Shown here: one piece after another, positions 16,218-25,462 of the stretch
Numbering within the stretch: position 1 is the stretch's first letter
Layout: the number at the start of each line of letters is the position of its first letter
Source of the DNA: Methylotenera sp.
Lineage (GTDB): Bacteria > Pseudomonadota > Gammaproteobacteria > Burkholderiales > Methylophilaceae
Assembly: GCA_020622105.1 (NCBI GenBank)
Contig: JAHRYP010000006.1
Coordinates: 1-64,000 of the forward strand
Reading direction: 5' to 3'
DNA: 64,000 nucleotides
Made by a program: the position numbers and the translations under genes
The notes under the pieces: model-generated
Seen by the model: the letters and a program-made list of their open reading frames with translations, nothing else
Told to the model about the DNA's origin: nothing
The model's database searches: none

Positions 16218-17741
16218 TTAACCTAAAAACAATTTATATGCCGGGTTTTCTGTTTCATCCCAATACGGGTAACCTAATTTACTTAAGAAGTCAGAAAACT
16301 CAGATAGTTCATTAGGCGGCACTTGCATGCCTACCAGCACACGCCCAAAGTCCGCACCATGATTGCGATAGTGGAACAGGCTGATATTCCAGTCGTGGCC
16401 CATTGTATCGAGGAACTTCATGAGTGCGCCCGGTGTTTCCGGGAACTCAAATCTGAATACTTTTTCGTTCTCGGCCTGTGGCGCGTGGCCGCCTACCAAG
16501 TGACGCAAGTGAAGCTTGGCAACCTCGTTATCGCTGAGGTCTAATGTTGGCAACCCTTGCTGCTGCAAAGCGCTAACCAGCTTAGCTGATTCAGATGGAT
16601 CTGAAACAGCAACACCAACGAAAATATGCGCATTGTGCGGATCAGAATAGCGGTAATTAAATTCAGTGATATTGCGGCCACCCAATAAGCGGCAGAATGC
16701 CTTAAACGCACCTGGTTTTTCAGGAATAGTGACTGCCAGCACAGCTTCGCGTTTTTCACCGATTTCGGCGCGCTCTGCGATAAAACGCAGGCGGTCAAAG
16801 TTCATATTGGCACCGGATGCGATGCCAATCAGTGTTTTATCCTGCAAATTTTCACGCGCGGCATAAGCCTTAAGGCCGGCTACAGCCAAAGCGCCCGCAG
16901 GTTCCAGAATGCTGCGCGTATCTTCAAATACGTCTTTAATTGCAGCGCAGATTGCGTCGTTATCGACGATGATCATTTCATCTACATATTGCTGACATAA
17001 CGCGAAAGTATGCTCACCAACTTGCTTCACTGCGGCGCCGTCGGCAAATAAGCCAACCTGGTCTAGTGCGATGCGCTGTCCTTTTTTGAGTGATTCGGTC
17101 ATGGCTTCAGCGTCTTTTGCCTCAACGCCTATGACTTTGATTTCAGGCCGCACCGCTTTAACGTAAGCAGCGATGCCCGCCAGCAGACCGCCGCCGCCTA
17201 CGCAGCAGAAAATAGCATCAATCGGTTCCGGGTGCGCATTGAGGATTTCCATCGCAATCGTACCTTGTCCGGCGATCACATCCGGGTCATCATAAGGGTG
17301 TACGAAGGTTAAGCCTTCTTTTTTCTCTAATTCTAGTGAGTGCGCGTAGGCATCTGAGTAGCTGTCACCGAACAGCACCACTTCAGCGCCACGGCTCTTC
17401 ACTGCATCAATCTTGATTAGCGGGGTGGTGGTCGGCATCACGATAACCGCACGGCATTTCAGTTTTTGTGCGCTCAAGGCCACGCCTTGTGCGTGATTAC
17501 CTGCTGAAGCTGCAATCACGCCTTTTGCCAGCGCCTCTGGCGATAGGCTTGCCATTTTGTTGTAAGCACCGCGAATCTTGAAAGAAAATACCGGCTGCAT
17601 ATCCTCGCGTTTTAACAGGACATTGTTTTTAATACGTTTGGATAAATTGATTTGCAGATCTAACGGCGTTACTTTAGCAACGTCATAAACGTGCGAGTGC
17701 TGTATTTTCTCTAGGTAATTTTGTGCAGTATTTGTAGGCAT
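16218..17741 (-). CDS. ilvA: Threonine ammonia-lyase, biosynthetic
   Basis: IlvA deaminates threonine to 2-oxobutanoate, the first committed step to isoleucine. The catalytic domain has the PLP-lysine motif FSFKIRGAYNKM (Lys at about residue 53), SAGNHAQGVA and GGGGLLAGIA. Two C-terminal ACT-like regulatory domains (VLAVTIPEKPGAFKAFCRLL and FRFEFPETPGALMKFLDTM) mark the long, isoleucine-inhibited biosynthetic form; 507 residues fits. It is divergent from rpiA, a pairing seen often in Betaproteobacteria. Confidence 0.97.
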   Translation of the reverse strand: MPTNTAQNYLEKIQHSHVYDVAKVTPLDLQINLSKRIKNNVLLKREDMQPVFSFKIRGAYNKMASLSPEALAKGVIAASAGNHAQGVALSAQKLKCRAVIVMPTTTPLIKIDAVKSRGAEVVLFGDSYSDAYAHSLELEKKEGLTFVHPYDDPDVIAGQGTIAMEILNAHPEPIDAIFCCVGGGGLLAGIAAYVKAVRPEIKVIGVEAKDAEAMTESLKKGQRIALDQVGLFADGAAVKQVGEHTFALCQQYVDEMIIVDNDAICAAIKDVFEDTRSILEPAGALAVAGLKAYAARENLQDKTLIGIASGANMNFDRLRFIAERAEIGEKREAVLAVTIPEKPGAFKAFCRLLGGRNITEFNYRYSDPHNAHIFVGVAVSDPSESAKLVSALQQQGLPTLDLSDNEVAKLHLRHLVGGHAPQAENEKVFRFEFPETPGALMKFLDTMGHDWNISLFHYRNHGADFGRVLVGMQVPPNELSEFSDFLSKLGYPYWDETENPAYKLFLG

Positions 17742-17839
17742 GCGTTATTTCTAAAATAGACTAGTGCAGTGTATAGTACTAGATTGGATTAAATTATATA
17801 ACTCGTATTATAAAAGATTTTGCAAGGACTTGACTCAAA

Positions 17840-18499
17840 ATGGCATATACACAAGACGAATTAAAACAACAGGTCGCTAAAGCAGCGGTTGAATATGTAA
17901 AAGGCGGCATTATTGGTGTGGGCACAGGCTCAACGGCCAACTTCTTTATTGAAGAGCTGGCAAAAGTGAAACACAAGATTGATGGCGCGGTTGCAAGCTC
18001 AGAAGCGACAGCAGCGCGTTTACGCGGCCATGGCATTGAAGTATTTGACCTGAACAGTGTTGATGGTATGGATATTTATGTAGATGGTGCTGATGAAATC
18101 ACCGAACACCTGCACATGCTTAAAGGCGGCGGCGGTGCATTAACACGTGAGAAAATTGTGGCCGCAGTGGCAAAACAATTTATCTGTATTTGCGACGCCA
18201 GCAAATATGTACCAGTGTTGGGTAAATTCCCATTGCCGGTAGAAGTGCTGCCAATGGCAAAAAGCCATGTTGCACGTGAGCTGGTTAAATTAGGCGGCCA
18301 GCCGCAGTTGCGTGATTTCACTACCGATAACGGTAATGTGATTCTGGATGTGCATGGTTTAACTATTACCGACCCGGTAGCGATGGAAGCCAAAATTAAT
18401 CAGATCGTAGGCGTAGTGACGAATGGTTTATTTGCAGCACGCCCTGCTAATGTGTTGCTGTTGGCGACACCTGAAGGCGTTAAAACCTATAAAAAATAA
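17840..18499 (+). CDS. rpiA: Ribose-5-phosphate isomerase A
   Basis: RpiA interconverts ribose 5-phosphate and ribulose 5-phosphate. The 219 residues show [15 protein letters not shown] (phosphate-binding loop, about 27-42), VDGADEI (catalytic Asp) and [15 protein letters not shown]. In a ribulose monophosphate methylotroph it would also serve carbon assimilation, though that role is inferred. AAGGA lies 13 bases before the ATG. Confidence 0.97.
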   Translation: MAYTQDELKQQVAKAAVEYVKGGIIGVGTGSTANFFIEELAKVKHKIDGAVASSEATAARLRGHGIEVFDLNSVDGMDIYVDGADEITEHLHMLKGGGGALTREKIVAAVAKQFICICDASKYVPVLGKFPLPVEVLPMAKSHVARELVKLGGQPQLRDFTTDNGNVILDVHGLTITDPVAMEAKINQIVGVVTNGLFAARPANVLLLATPEGVKTYKK

Positions 18500-18577
18500 A
18501 TGCTTAATCGCATTTTGTAATAATTTTGTCATATTAGATACCTAAGATAACGTTCTAGCTAACAGTGGAAAATTAAA

Positions 18578-19288
18578 ATGCATTCTGAACACACCTTTAA
18601 GCAATATGATGCTGAATTAGAGTCGTTGCGTGGAAAAGTGCTGGAAATGGGCGGCTTGGTTGAGCAGCAAATCGTTCAGGCACTTGAAGCGCTGGTAAAA
18701 CTTGATCCCAATCTGGCAAAAGAAGTCATGAATAATGACCATCGCGTCAATGCGCTGGAAGTGCAGATTGATGAAGACTGCAGTCATATCATTGCACGAC
18801 GCCAGCCGACTGCGGGTGACCTGCGTATGATCATGATGATTGTAAAAACCATTACGGACCTGGAGCGTATTGGCGATGAAGCGACAAAGATTGCGCGTAC
18901 CGCGCAAAAGATCTTTGATGAAGATCGCTTGTACAAACCACGCTTTAATGAAATCAAGGCAATGGTGACTTTGGTACGTGAAATGCTGAGTACTGCCTTG
19001 GACGGTTTTGCGCGCTTGGATGATAGCAAGACTGTTGCAGTAGCTAGGCAAGATGAGCAGGTGGATGAACAGTTCCGCGCAGCAATGCGTCAGCTGATAA
19101 CATTTATGCTCGAAGATCCACGTACGATTTCAATGTCGCTTGAGGTCTTGTTTGTTGCGAAAGCAATTGAACGTATTGGCGACCATGCCAAGAATATCGC
19201 AGAATATGTGGTGTACATGGTGAAAGGTAAAGATGTGCGCCATACTTCAGTGCAAGACATGGAGCGCGAGACTTTACAGTCTTCATAG
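18578..19288 (+). CDS. phoU: Phosphate-specific transport system accessory protein PhoU
   Basis: PhoU links the PstSCAB transporter to PhoR and represses the phosphate regulon when phosphate is plentiful. The 236-residue protein has two homologous three-helix PhoU repeats with the metal-binding motifs DLERIGDEATKIA (about residues 88-100) and AIERIGDHAKNIAEYV (about 190-205). pst and phoBR genes are not beside it, so here it stands alone, ended by a strong terminator. Confidence 0.97.
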   Translation: MHSEHTFKQYDAELESLRGKVLEMGGLVEQQIVQALEALVKLDPNLAKEVMNNDHRVNALEVQIDEDCSHIIARRQPTAGDLRMIMMIVKTITDLERIGDEATKIARTAQKIFDEDRLYKPRFNEIKAMVTLVREMLSTALDGFARLDDSKTVAVARQDEQVDEQFRAAMRQLITFMLEDPRTISMSLEVLFVAKAIERIGDHAKNIAEYVVYMVKGKDVRHTSVQDMERETLQSS

Positions 19289-19302
19289 TTTGATCAAGAA
19301 AA

Positions 19303-19336
19303 TAAAAAAAAGCGCCTAACAAGGCGCTTTTTTTTA
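19303..19336. terminator. Bidirectional rho-independent terminator
   Basis: AGCGCCT (19311-19317) pairs with AGGCGCT (19322-19328), with eight A before and seven T after. It ends phoU (+) and the convergent yggX (-). Confidence 0.95.
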
Positions 19337-19358
19337 TAACGGTAATTATTATCTTAGC

Positions 19359-19631
19359 TTAGCCTTTTTGTGGCACATAGCCACTTGCAGTATCTGCACC
19401 GTCGCCAAAAAAGTACTTTTCTGTTTGTTCTGTCAGATATTTACGTGCTGACGGATCAGCCAAACTCAGGCGGTTTTCATTCACCAGCATGGTTTGCTGT
19501 TTTAACCATGCCGCCCAAGCCTCTTTAGAAACGTTTGCATAAATACGTTTGCCGAGCTCACCCGGATAAGGCGGGAAGTCCATGCCTTCAGCTTCTTTGC
19601 CTAACTTAATACAATTTACCATGCGCGCCAT
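19359..19631 (-). CDS. yggX: Probable Fe(2+)-trafficking protein
   Basis: YggX helps protect iron-sulfur clusters and may move ferrous iron. The 90 residues match the family closely: [24 protein letters not shown] with the conserved Cys, then [28 protein letters not shown] and KYFFG. The first Met (MARMVNC) is used; family proteins start with a similar short lead. It converges with phoU on a shared terminator. Confidence 0.96.
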   Translation of the reverse strand: MARMVNCIKLGKEAEGMDFPPYPGELGKRIYANVSKEAWAAWLKQQTMLVNENRLSLADPSARKYLTEQTEKYFFGDGADTASGYVPQKG

Positions 19632-19749
19632 AATGAACCTTGTTAAATTCGTGATTGAATACTTAAAGCATAATGATAGCGCATGTTAAAATTTGCGCAC
19701 AAATTATTATGTATTAATTTTTTTATTGCCTATGCGCTGAAAGCACTAA

Positions 19750-20184
19750 ATGCAAACTCCTGAAAATAATCAGCATATCGCTGAAAATACAACACTACAA
19801 TCTAAACATCTGGCAGAAACTAGCCCATTTAAAGGTAAAACAGGTATCCGTCGGCTGATGAATGCTTTTGGTTATTCGCTGCAGGGTTTTGGCGCAGCCT
19901 TTAAACATGAGGATGCTTTTCGGCAAGAGGTTTTTCTGGCTGTGGTGCTGATTCCGTTAGCGTTTTACCTGGGTGAAAATCGTGTAGAGCAGGCGTTGAT
20001 GATAGCCAGTGTGCTATTGGTATTGATTGTTGAATTGCTCAACTCTGCGATTGAAGCGGCCGTGGACCATACCTCTATCGAGCGTCACCCGTTGGCAAAG
20101 CAGGCAAAAGATATTGGCAGTGCAGCCGTATTTATTGCATTGATGATTGTGGCGGTGGTTTGGGGTTTGATGCTTCTAGGGTAA
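19750..20184 (+). CDS. dgkA: Diacylglycerol kinase
   Basis: DgkA phosphorylates diacylglycerol released during membrane-derived oligosaccharide or LPS modification, returning it to phospholipid synthesis. After an N-terminal polar stretch of about 30 residues it has the family pattern: GIRRLMNAFGYSLQGFGAAFKHEDAFRQE, three membrane helices, and the active-site segment ELLNSAIEAAVDH. At 144 residues it is about 20 longer than the E. coli enzyme, all at the N-terminus. Confidence 0.95.
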   Translation: MQTPENNQHIAENTTLQSKHLAETSPFKGKTGIRRLMNAFGYSLQGFGAAFKHEDAFRQEVFLAVVLIPLAFYLGENRVEQALMIASVLLVLIVELLNSAIEAAVDHTSIERHPLAKQAKDIGSAAVFIALMIVAVVWGLMLLG

Positions 20185-20193
20185 TCCATAATG

Positions 20194-20221
20194 GACAGGG
20201 GCGGCATTCTCTGCCCCTGTC
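20194..20221. terminator. GC-rich inverted repeat between convergent genes
   Basis: GACAGGGGC (20194-20202) and GCCCCTGTC (20213-20221) form a perfect 9-bp stem with a 10-base loop, between dgkA and the convergent TonB receptor. Neither side has a good U-tract, so it may terminate weakly or protect the 3' ends. Confidence 0.55.
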
Positions 20222-20239
20222 GCAGAAACAGTTGCAGTT

Positions 20240-22261
20240 CTAAAAATCAGCACGCAATCCCAGTAACAATGAACGTCCTGCCTGCGGTGCAATATCTTTC
20301 AAGAACGAAGTATGCTCGCGAATTTCCTGATCCAGTAAGTTATTAGCTTTTGCATACACCTCTAAACCCAGCTTGGTCGGCAATTTGTAAGTGACTATTG
20401 CGCTCAGGTTGGTATAACTATCGGTTACCAATTCGTTTTCTGATGTGCGGTCTTGCTTGAACGCATGTAGCATATCCATTCTGGCACCAAAACTATTCTT
20501 TTGATAATGCAGGCCTCCACCTAATCTTAATGGTGCAATGCGAGGTAGCGGGTCGTCATTATCGCGGTTAGTGGCGCGCACATAGTCACCACGCAACGTT
20601 AAGTCAAGATTGTCGGCAATGTTGAATCTTCCGTCCGCTTCCAAGCCTTTAAATGTGGCAGCAAAAGATGAGAATTGTGCAATCGGCAGCTCTGATTCTG
20701 CATCAATATCACCGGTACCCAACAAGCCTAAAAAACTGCTGAATCTTGTGTAATAAGCGCCGAAGTTAAAACTATTCTTACCTTCTTTCCAGCGCATTTG
20801 CGCATCAACCCCGTTAGAACGCTCTTTGTCGAAGTTGGGGTTGCCAATTTCGTATTGGCCGGTTGCCAAGTGCGCGCCATTTGCGTAAAGCTCAAAATAG
20901 CTAGGTGCACGCTCGTTGTGCGAGAGATTGGTTGCAAGTGACCAATTGGAATTGAAAGTGTAAAGGCCGCCAAATGCATAACTGGCTGGATTAAAGCTGT
21001 TATTTTTTGCCGAGTCATCCTTAAACGCACCAGCATTTAATGCAACGTGCTCAATTCGCCCACCAAAACTTAATTTAAGCTGATCCAGTGGCAGTTCTTC
21101 GTAGATATACAGCGCTTTACTTTGTGTGTTCACTGACGGTACAAACGCTTCATCACCTAAGGCTTCAAAATTTGAATTCTGAAACTGAACACCCAATACG
21201 CCTTTCATATTGCCGATACTAGCGTGCCCGGCTTCAAAGCTGCCTTCCAGGCCACGGTTTTTAAACGTAGTGCCAACTGCACCGCTTTCAATCTCCTGAT
21301 GCTGATAATCAGTATGCGCCAGCTTGAATTTTATGCGTTCAATCACATTGCCTAGTTCTCTTATTTCGCTGCCAAAATCCCAGCGGTCGCTCTGCATATC
21401 AGCGCGTACAGCAGGATCAGCTACTGTGCCGTAGTTGTTTCTGAAACCGGAATAAGAGATACCTGCGTAACCGTCGTCAAAAGTCAGCGATGCACCTAAC
21501 GCGCCGCCTTCGCTACTGGCATTGCTGTTGACTAGTCTGCCACGATTATCACGCGTCGTGCCATCAACCCGGTTTTTACGGCTGGATACTGCAAATCCCG
21601 GAATATCCAGGTCACTGGTTTTTCTGGTGTAGGCATCAGCATGGACAGCAATTTTTCCATTACCAATATCTACCACGCCAGCCAGATTGTTCTGGCTATC
21701 GGCACCACCGACACTGGCTTCTGCACGTCCGGCAATACCCTCTAATTTTTCGGTTGGTATTCTATGGTCAATCGCATTGACAACCCCGCCAACCGCACTG
21801 CCACCGTACAACAATGCCGCGGGGCCGCGAATCACTTCTATTTGCTCAATGACTAGCGGATCCAGTGACACTGCATGGTCAAAACTCAGGCTGGATGCAT
21901 CCAGTATGCCGATACCATTTTGCATAATGCGTACCCGTTCCGCATCAAGTCCACGGATGACCGGGCGCGACGAGTTGGGGCCAAAGCTGGTGGCGCTGAC
22001 GCCAGGGATGCCATTCAAAGTATCGCCAAGCGTGCTCTCGCGCTTAAGTGAAAGCTCTCGACCGCTGAGGATTGAAATAGGTACGACCAGCTCATCAGAG
22101 CTAACGCCTAATGGGTTTCCCGTCACCGGAACGGTAGCAAGATCAATCGCAGTATGTGTATCTGCTGCGAGGGCTTGATTAGCGAATAAAGCTGCGATAA
22201 CAACTAATAAAGGTTTAAACGCAAATGCGGCGCGCATGTGCGGATTTCGGCTGTAATTCAT
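20240..22261 (-). CDS. TonB-dependent receptor, ZnuD-like
   Basis: A 673-residue outer-membrane receptor with a signal peptide (cleavage near ANQALAAD, about residue 33), a TonB-box-like VPVTGNPLG, a plug containing RPVIRGLDAERVRIMQNGIGILDASSL, SFDHAVSLDPLVIEQIEVIRGPAALLYGG, and a long beta-barrel ending LLLGLRADF. The plug pattern with SxDHAV and the RGPAALLYGGSAVGGVVN segment resembles ZnuD-type zinc/haem receptors. No histidine-rich loop is obvious, so zinc is a guess. A small cysteine-pair protein is encoded upstream and is probably co-transcribed. Confidence 0.82.
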   Translation of the reverse strand: MNYSRNPHMRAAFAFKPLLVVIAALFANQALAADTHTAIDLATVPVTGNPLGVSSDELVVPISILSGRELSLKRESTLGDTLNGIPGVSATSFGPNSSRPVIRGLDAERVRIMQNGIGILDASSLSFDHAVSLDPLVIEQIEVIRGPAALLYGGSAVGGVVNAIDHRIPTEKLEGIAGRAEASVGGADSQNNLAGVVDIGNGKIAVHADAYTRKTSDLDIPGFAVSSRKNRVDGTTRDNRGRLVNSNASSEGGALGASLTFDDGYAGISYSGFRNNYGTVADPAVRADMQSDRWDFGSEIRELGNVIERIKFKLAHTDYQHQEIESGAVGTTFKNRGLEGSFEAGHASIGNMKGVLGVQFQNSNFEALGDEAFVPSVNTQSKALYIYEELPLDQLKLSFGGRIEHVALNAGAFKDDSAKNNSFNPASYAFGGLYTFNSNWSLATNLSHNERAPSYFELYANGAHLATGQYEIGNPNFDKERSNGVDAQMRWKEGKNSFNFGAYYTRFSSFLGLLGTGDIDAESELPIAQFSSFAATFKGLEADGRFNIADNLDLTLRGDYVRATNRDNDDPLPRIAPLRLGGGLHYQKNSFGARMDMLHAFKQDRTSENELVTDSYTNLSAIVTYKLPTKLGLEVYAKANNLLDQEIREHTSFLKDIAPQAGRSLLLGLRADF

Positions 22262-22318
22262 GTGAGTAACCTCAAAAATAAAAGCAAATCACCAACAAAA
22301 TTTTGTTGGTAGTGAATA

Positions 22319-22648
22319 TTAAATGCTGATTATTTGAGGCGGCGCGCGCGCTGCATAAGCGCTGGTGAACGTTGATTCGAAACTTAAAAAGTGAGCAGTA
22401 ACCGCTATTGGGTCAGCACTGATAAACGGAATCTTAAAAGCTGATAACTCTAATCCGCTTGCTACTTTTGCATAGCTTATACATTGCGTACATTGCTCTG
22501 CTGCGGTCTGCTTGGATTGGGATTTAGGGTCTTGCTGGCTATGTTGGCTTGCGTCCGTTAAATGGCTGATTTCATGCGTAGCAACGCCCATCTGCGTGAA
22601 CGCAAATAATAAAACTAACGCAAGATGAATCACATAACGCTGCAACAT
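22319..22648 (-). CDS. Small exported protein with a Cys-x-x-Cys pair, DUF2946-like
   Basis: The 109-residue protein has an N-terminal hydrophobic segment (LQRYVIHLALVLLFAFTQMG), a central HEISHLTDASQHSQQD stretch, the pair EQCTQC at about residues 72-77, and a C-terminal AYAARAPPQI. The ARAPP ending and His/Cys composition resemble DUF2946-type small membrane proteins found beside metal-related TonB receptors. An upstream in-frame TTG at 22678 is possible, but the ATG at 22648 puts the hydrophobic segment at the N-terminus. It lies 58 bases upstream of the ZnuD-like receptor on the same strand. A role in metal uptake or sensing is inferred. Confidence 0.7.
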   Translation of the reverse strand: MLQRYVIHLALVLLFAFTQMGVATHEISHLTDASQHSQQDPKSQSKQTAAEQCTQCISYAKVASGLELSAFKIPFISADPIAVTAHFLSFESTFTSAYAARAPPQIISI

Positions 22649-22850
22649 GGTGCGGATTTTAACAGACTTTAATTTCAATTTAGATTGAATAGAATTATAC
22701 GATAGTGATATTTTTAAAATAAATGGTTATATCATTATGTTATACATGAGCATAATTGTTATTAGTTTTTATAAAGTAGTAGTTCTAAGAGTGAGAATTC
22801 AGATTCATGCACTGATACTGTCATATATATTTTAAATTTAGATTAAATAT

Positions 22851-22898
22851 TTAAGTTAAAAAAGAAACCTTATAAAGACCGCTTCTTTTTTAACTTAA
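22851..22898 (-). terminator. Long perfect inverted repeat, probable sodB terminator
   Basis: The 16-base arms 22851-22866 and 22883-22898 are perfectly complementary (TTAAGTTAAAAAAGAA outside a 16-base loop). Read in reverse, the right half ends in a run of six T within the stem. It starts 28 bases after the sodB stop, which fits a rho-independent terminator for sodB. The rest of the 22649-22926 gap is AT-rich, with a reverse-strand TATAAT near 22695 that could serve the small protein above. Confidence 0.75.
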
Positions 22899-22926
22899 TT
22901 AATATTTACTTTACAAGTAGTGGCGA

Positions 22927-23508
22927 TTAACTAAAGTTAGCTGATGCAAAATCCCAGTTAGCTAATGAAGCCAGAAACACTTCTACGAATTTAGCGCGTG
23001 CATTGCGGTAATCGATGTAATAAGCATGTTCCCATACGTCGATTGTTAGTAGCGCTTTGTCGCCAGTTGTCAGTGGTGTGCCAGCCGGGCCCATGTTCAC
23101 GATATCTACTGAACCGTCAGCTTTTTTAACCAGCCATGTCCAGCCAGAACCGAAGTTGCCAACTGCAGAAGCTTGGAATGCTTTTTTGAATTCATCAAAT
23201 GAACCCCATTTAGCATTAATGGCATCTGCCAAGGCACCGCTAGGTACGCCGCCGCCATTTGGTTTCATGCAGCTCCAGAAGAAAGTGTGGTTCCAAACTT
23301 GTGCTGAGTTGTTATAAATACCAGCAGCAGATTTTTTAACGATTTCTTCCAGACTTGCGTTCTCAAACTCAGTACCTTTGATCAAGTTATTGAGGTTGGT
23401 TACGTAAGTTTGGTGATGTTTGCCGTAGTGGTATTCGAAAGTTTCTTCTGAAATGTGTGGTACTAATGCATTTTTTGCATAAGGTAATGCAGGTAATTGA
23501 TGTTCCAT
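22927..23508 (-). CDS. sodB: Superoxide dismutase, iron type
   Basis: SodB disproportionates superoxide in the cytoplasm. The 193-residue length equals that of the E. coli enzyme. The metal ligands are visible at His27 (EYHYGKHH), His74 (VWNHTFFW), Asp157 and His161 ([13 protein letters not shown]). [13 protein letters not shown] with the Gly-Ser-Gly pattern favours the iron form, though cambialistic use cannot be excluded. The frame is open to 23577, but the Met at 23508 has AGAGGA seven bases upstream and gives the standard N-terminus [10 protein letters not shown]. Confidence 0.96.
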   Translation of the reverse strand: MEHQLPALPYAKNALVPHISEETFEYHYGKHHQTYVTNLNNLIKGTEFENASLEEIVKKSAAGIYNNSAQVWNHTFFWSCMKPNGGGVPSGALADAINAKWGSFDEFKKAFQASAVGNFGSGWTWLVKKADGSVDIVNMGPAGTPLTTGDKALLTIDVWEHAYYIDYRNARAKFVEVFLASLANWDFASANFS

Positions 23509-23757
23509 GATTGTCCTCTTTATTTGTGGGAATAAGGTTATAGCTAAGCTGTCATTATAGCAGCGTATTTTAGTCAAGTATTATTGCAAATCAAGCTATT
23601 TTTTCTGGTAGCTACCAATTAAATAATCCCACCATCTACCTTATCGTTCCGTGCTCTGGCGAACGAATGCTGAAATTTTGTGCGTAGCTTCTAAGGGCAA
23701 GGCTTTTTATAAATCGCTTGTAATAACGGCTTTATAAGTTAATTGATGCTTCAATAG

Positions 23758-24639
23758 CTACTTCTTTTTAGCCCTTGGGTGGGCGTTATCGTAAACTTTT
23801 GCCAGGTGATGAAAATCCAGATGCGTATAAACCTGAGTGGTGCTGATGTTGGCATGGCCTAGCATCTCCTGTACAGCACGCAGATCTTGGCTGGATTGCA
23901 ATACATGCGTAGCAAAGCTATGGCGCAGCAGATGCGGGTGCATATCGGTATTAATGCCTTGCTTGATTGCCCACGATTTAACGCGGTATTGCACAGCACG
24001 TGGTGTGATTCTGCGACCTTGCTCCGTTATAAAAACAGCGTTTAAATCCTTATCGACTATCTTGATGCTGGCACGCTGCTGCAACCAGGCCTGCATGGCA
24101 TTGGCGGCATGACTCCCTAGCGGTACGATACGCGTTTTATTGCCTTTACCCGTAACGGTAACGGTACCTTCAGAAAAATCCAGCATGCTCGTATCTAGAT
24201 TTACTAGCTCAGCCAGCCGCAGGCCGGATGAATAGAACAGTTCCAGAATCGCACGGTCACGCACATCCAATATTCCGTCACCTTCAATAGTAACAAACTT
24301 GATCGCCTGATCTACAGAGAGCGCCTGCGGTAAGGTCTTGGCAGCTTTGGGTGCACGTAACCCAAGAACCGGGTTTTGGGTAAAGCATTTATGCTGAATT
24401 AAATAATCGTAGAAACCGCGCCAGGCAGAAAGGGCGCGCGCGATACTTGCACTGCTCAAGCCACGGCTGTGCAGGGTCGCGATAAAGCGCCTGACTTGCT
24501 GGTTTTTCACACTATATAGATCAGCACCCTCAAGCAGAGATTCAAACAGCTGAATATCCCGCGTATAGTTCTTGCAAGTAAGCGCGCTAAGCCCGCGCTC
24601 AAATGTAAGGTGTTGAATGTAATCGTCAAGGTAGAGCAA
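23758..24639 (-). CDS. xerC: Tyrosine recombinase XerC
   Basis: XerC acts with XerD and FtsK at dif to resolve chromosome dimers. The 293-residue protein has the SAM-like N-terminal core-binding domain and the catalytic domain with Arg141 (SSGLRLAEL), Lys165 (GKGNKTR), His236 and Arg239 (HPHLLRH), His262 (LGHANIS) and nucleophile Tyr271 (TQVYTHL). It is the third gene of the dapF-DUF484-xerC operon, which separates it from XerD and from integrases of mobile elements. Confidence 0.95.
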   Translation of the reverse strand: MLYLDDYIQHLTFERGLSALTCKNYTRDIQLFESLLEGADLYSVKNQQVRRFIATLHSRGLSSASIARALSAWRGFYDYLIQHKCFTQNPVLGLRAPKAAKTLPQALSVDQAIKFVTIEGDGILDVRDRAILELFYSSGLRLAELVNLDTSMLDFSEGTVTVTGKGNKTRIVPLGSHAANAMQAWLQQRASIKIVDKDLNAVFITEQGRRITPRAVQYRVKSWAIKQGINTDMHPHLLRHSFATHVLQSSQDLRAVQEMLGHANISTTQVYTHLDFHHLAKVYDNAHPRAKKK

Positions 24640-24686
24640 TATGCACTCCCGCGGTGAGTGACGTGATGAAAATAACGCAGTGTTTC

Positions 24687-25397
24687 CTAAAGATTCAAAG
24701 TAAATAAATGATTAAGCAATGCAGCAGCAATTAGCTCGCCGATGCGGTCAAGATACAGTGTTCCCATGTCGGCTTTGAAGCGCTGCGGGTCTTCAGCACC
24801 TAGCATCAAAACGCCGAATGCATGCTGGTCTGCGGCATTCTTATAAAGCGGAATAAACGCAAATGACTGTAGATTGCTGTCTAATAAGTCCGTCGCTACT
24901 TGCGGTTTGTTGCCGCAGTGCGGCTGCTGGAGTGAGATCACCCAATCATTGAATTCATCACTGACATGAGTAAAAACGGCATCACCGGCAATTGCGCTGT
25001 TGCTGGGTTTAACCCAGATGCGAATCAGTGACTCTGTCACATTAAAGTCGGTGCGCAGCGTTTCAGCAATTAGCTGCTTTAAAGCACTGAAGCTTTGCTG
25101 CTCGAGCAGCTTCAGGCAGAATTGATGCACTTTAAGACTGGTGGCTTCGTTGCCTTCCGCATTGGCTATCATTTGCTCCATTAAAGATTCCAGTACGCGA
25201 ATTTTGTCGCGTTGTGCCAGCTGCTGACGTTCGCCAAGCGAAATGACGCCACTGCCATGCGGGCTTGGTAAGGTAATTTCAGTCAGTAAGCTTGCGTATT
25301 GCTCAAAAAATTTTGGATGACTGCGTAAGTAGCTTGTTACTTGCTCTGCAGAAATTTCTTCTTGAGCCGCTGGGTTGTCTTCGTGAGTTGTTGTCAT
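24687..25397 (-). CDS. DUF484 family protein
   Basis: A 236-residue protein with the DUF484 start pattern (VTSYLRSHPKFFEQYASLLTEITLPSPHG, then SLGERQQLAQRDKIRVLE), followed by a GAF-like domain (FAFIPLYKNAADQHAFGVLMLGAEDPQRF). The family lies between dapF and xerC in many Proteobacteria, but its role is unknown. Coupling to XerC or signal sensing through the GAF-like part are guesses. Confidence 0.93.
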   Translation of the reverse strand: MTTTHEDNPAAQEEISAEQVTSYLRSHPKFFEQYASLLTEITLPSPHGSGVISLGERQQLAQRDKIRVLESLMEQMIANAEGNEATSLKVHQFCLKLLEQQSFSALKQLIAETLRTDFNVTESLIRIWVKPSNSAIAGDAVFTHVSDEFNDWVISLQQPHCGNKPQVATDLLDSNLQSFAFIPLYKNAADQHAFGVLMLGAEDPQRFKADMGTLYLDRIGELIAAALLNHLFTLNL

Positions 25398-25462
25398 TTA
25401 CTGAATACCTTAATTTTTAGGGTGCATGCATTTGCTAAATGGTTTGATTTAATATTTTAATT

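Noticed and set aside
23580-23757. A TTATAAA/TTTATAA pair and a CGTTC/GAACG pair as xerC terminators
   Set aside because: The stems are short and AT-rich or lack a U-tract; too weak to list as a terminator.
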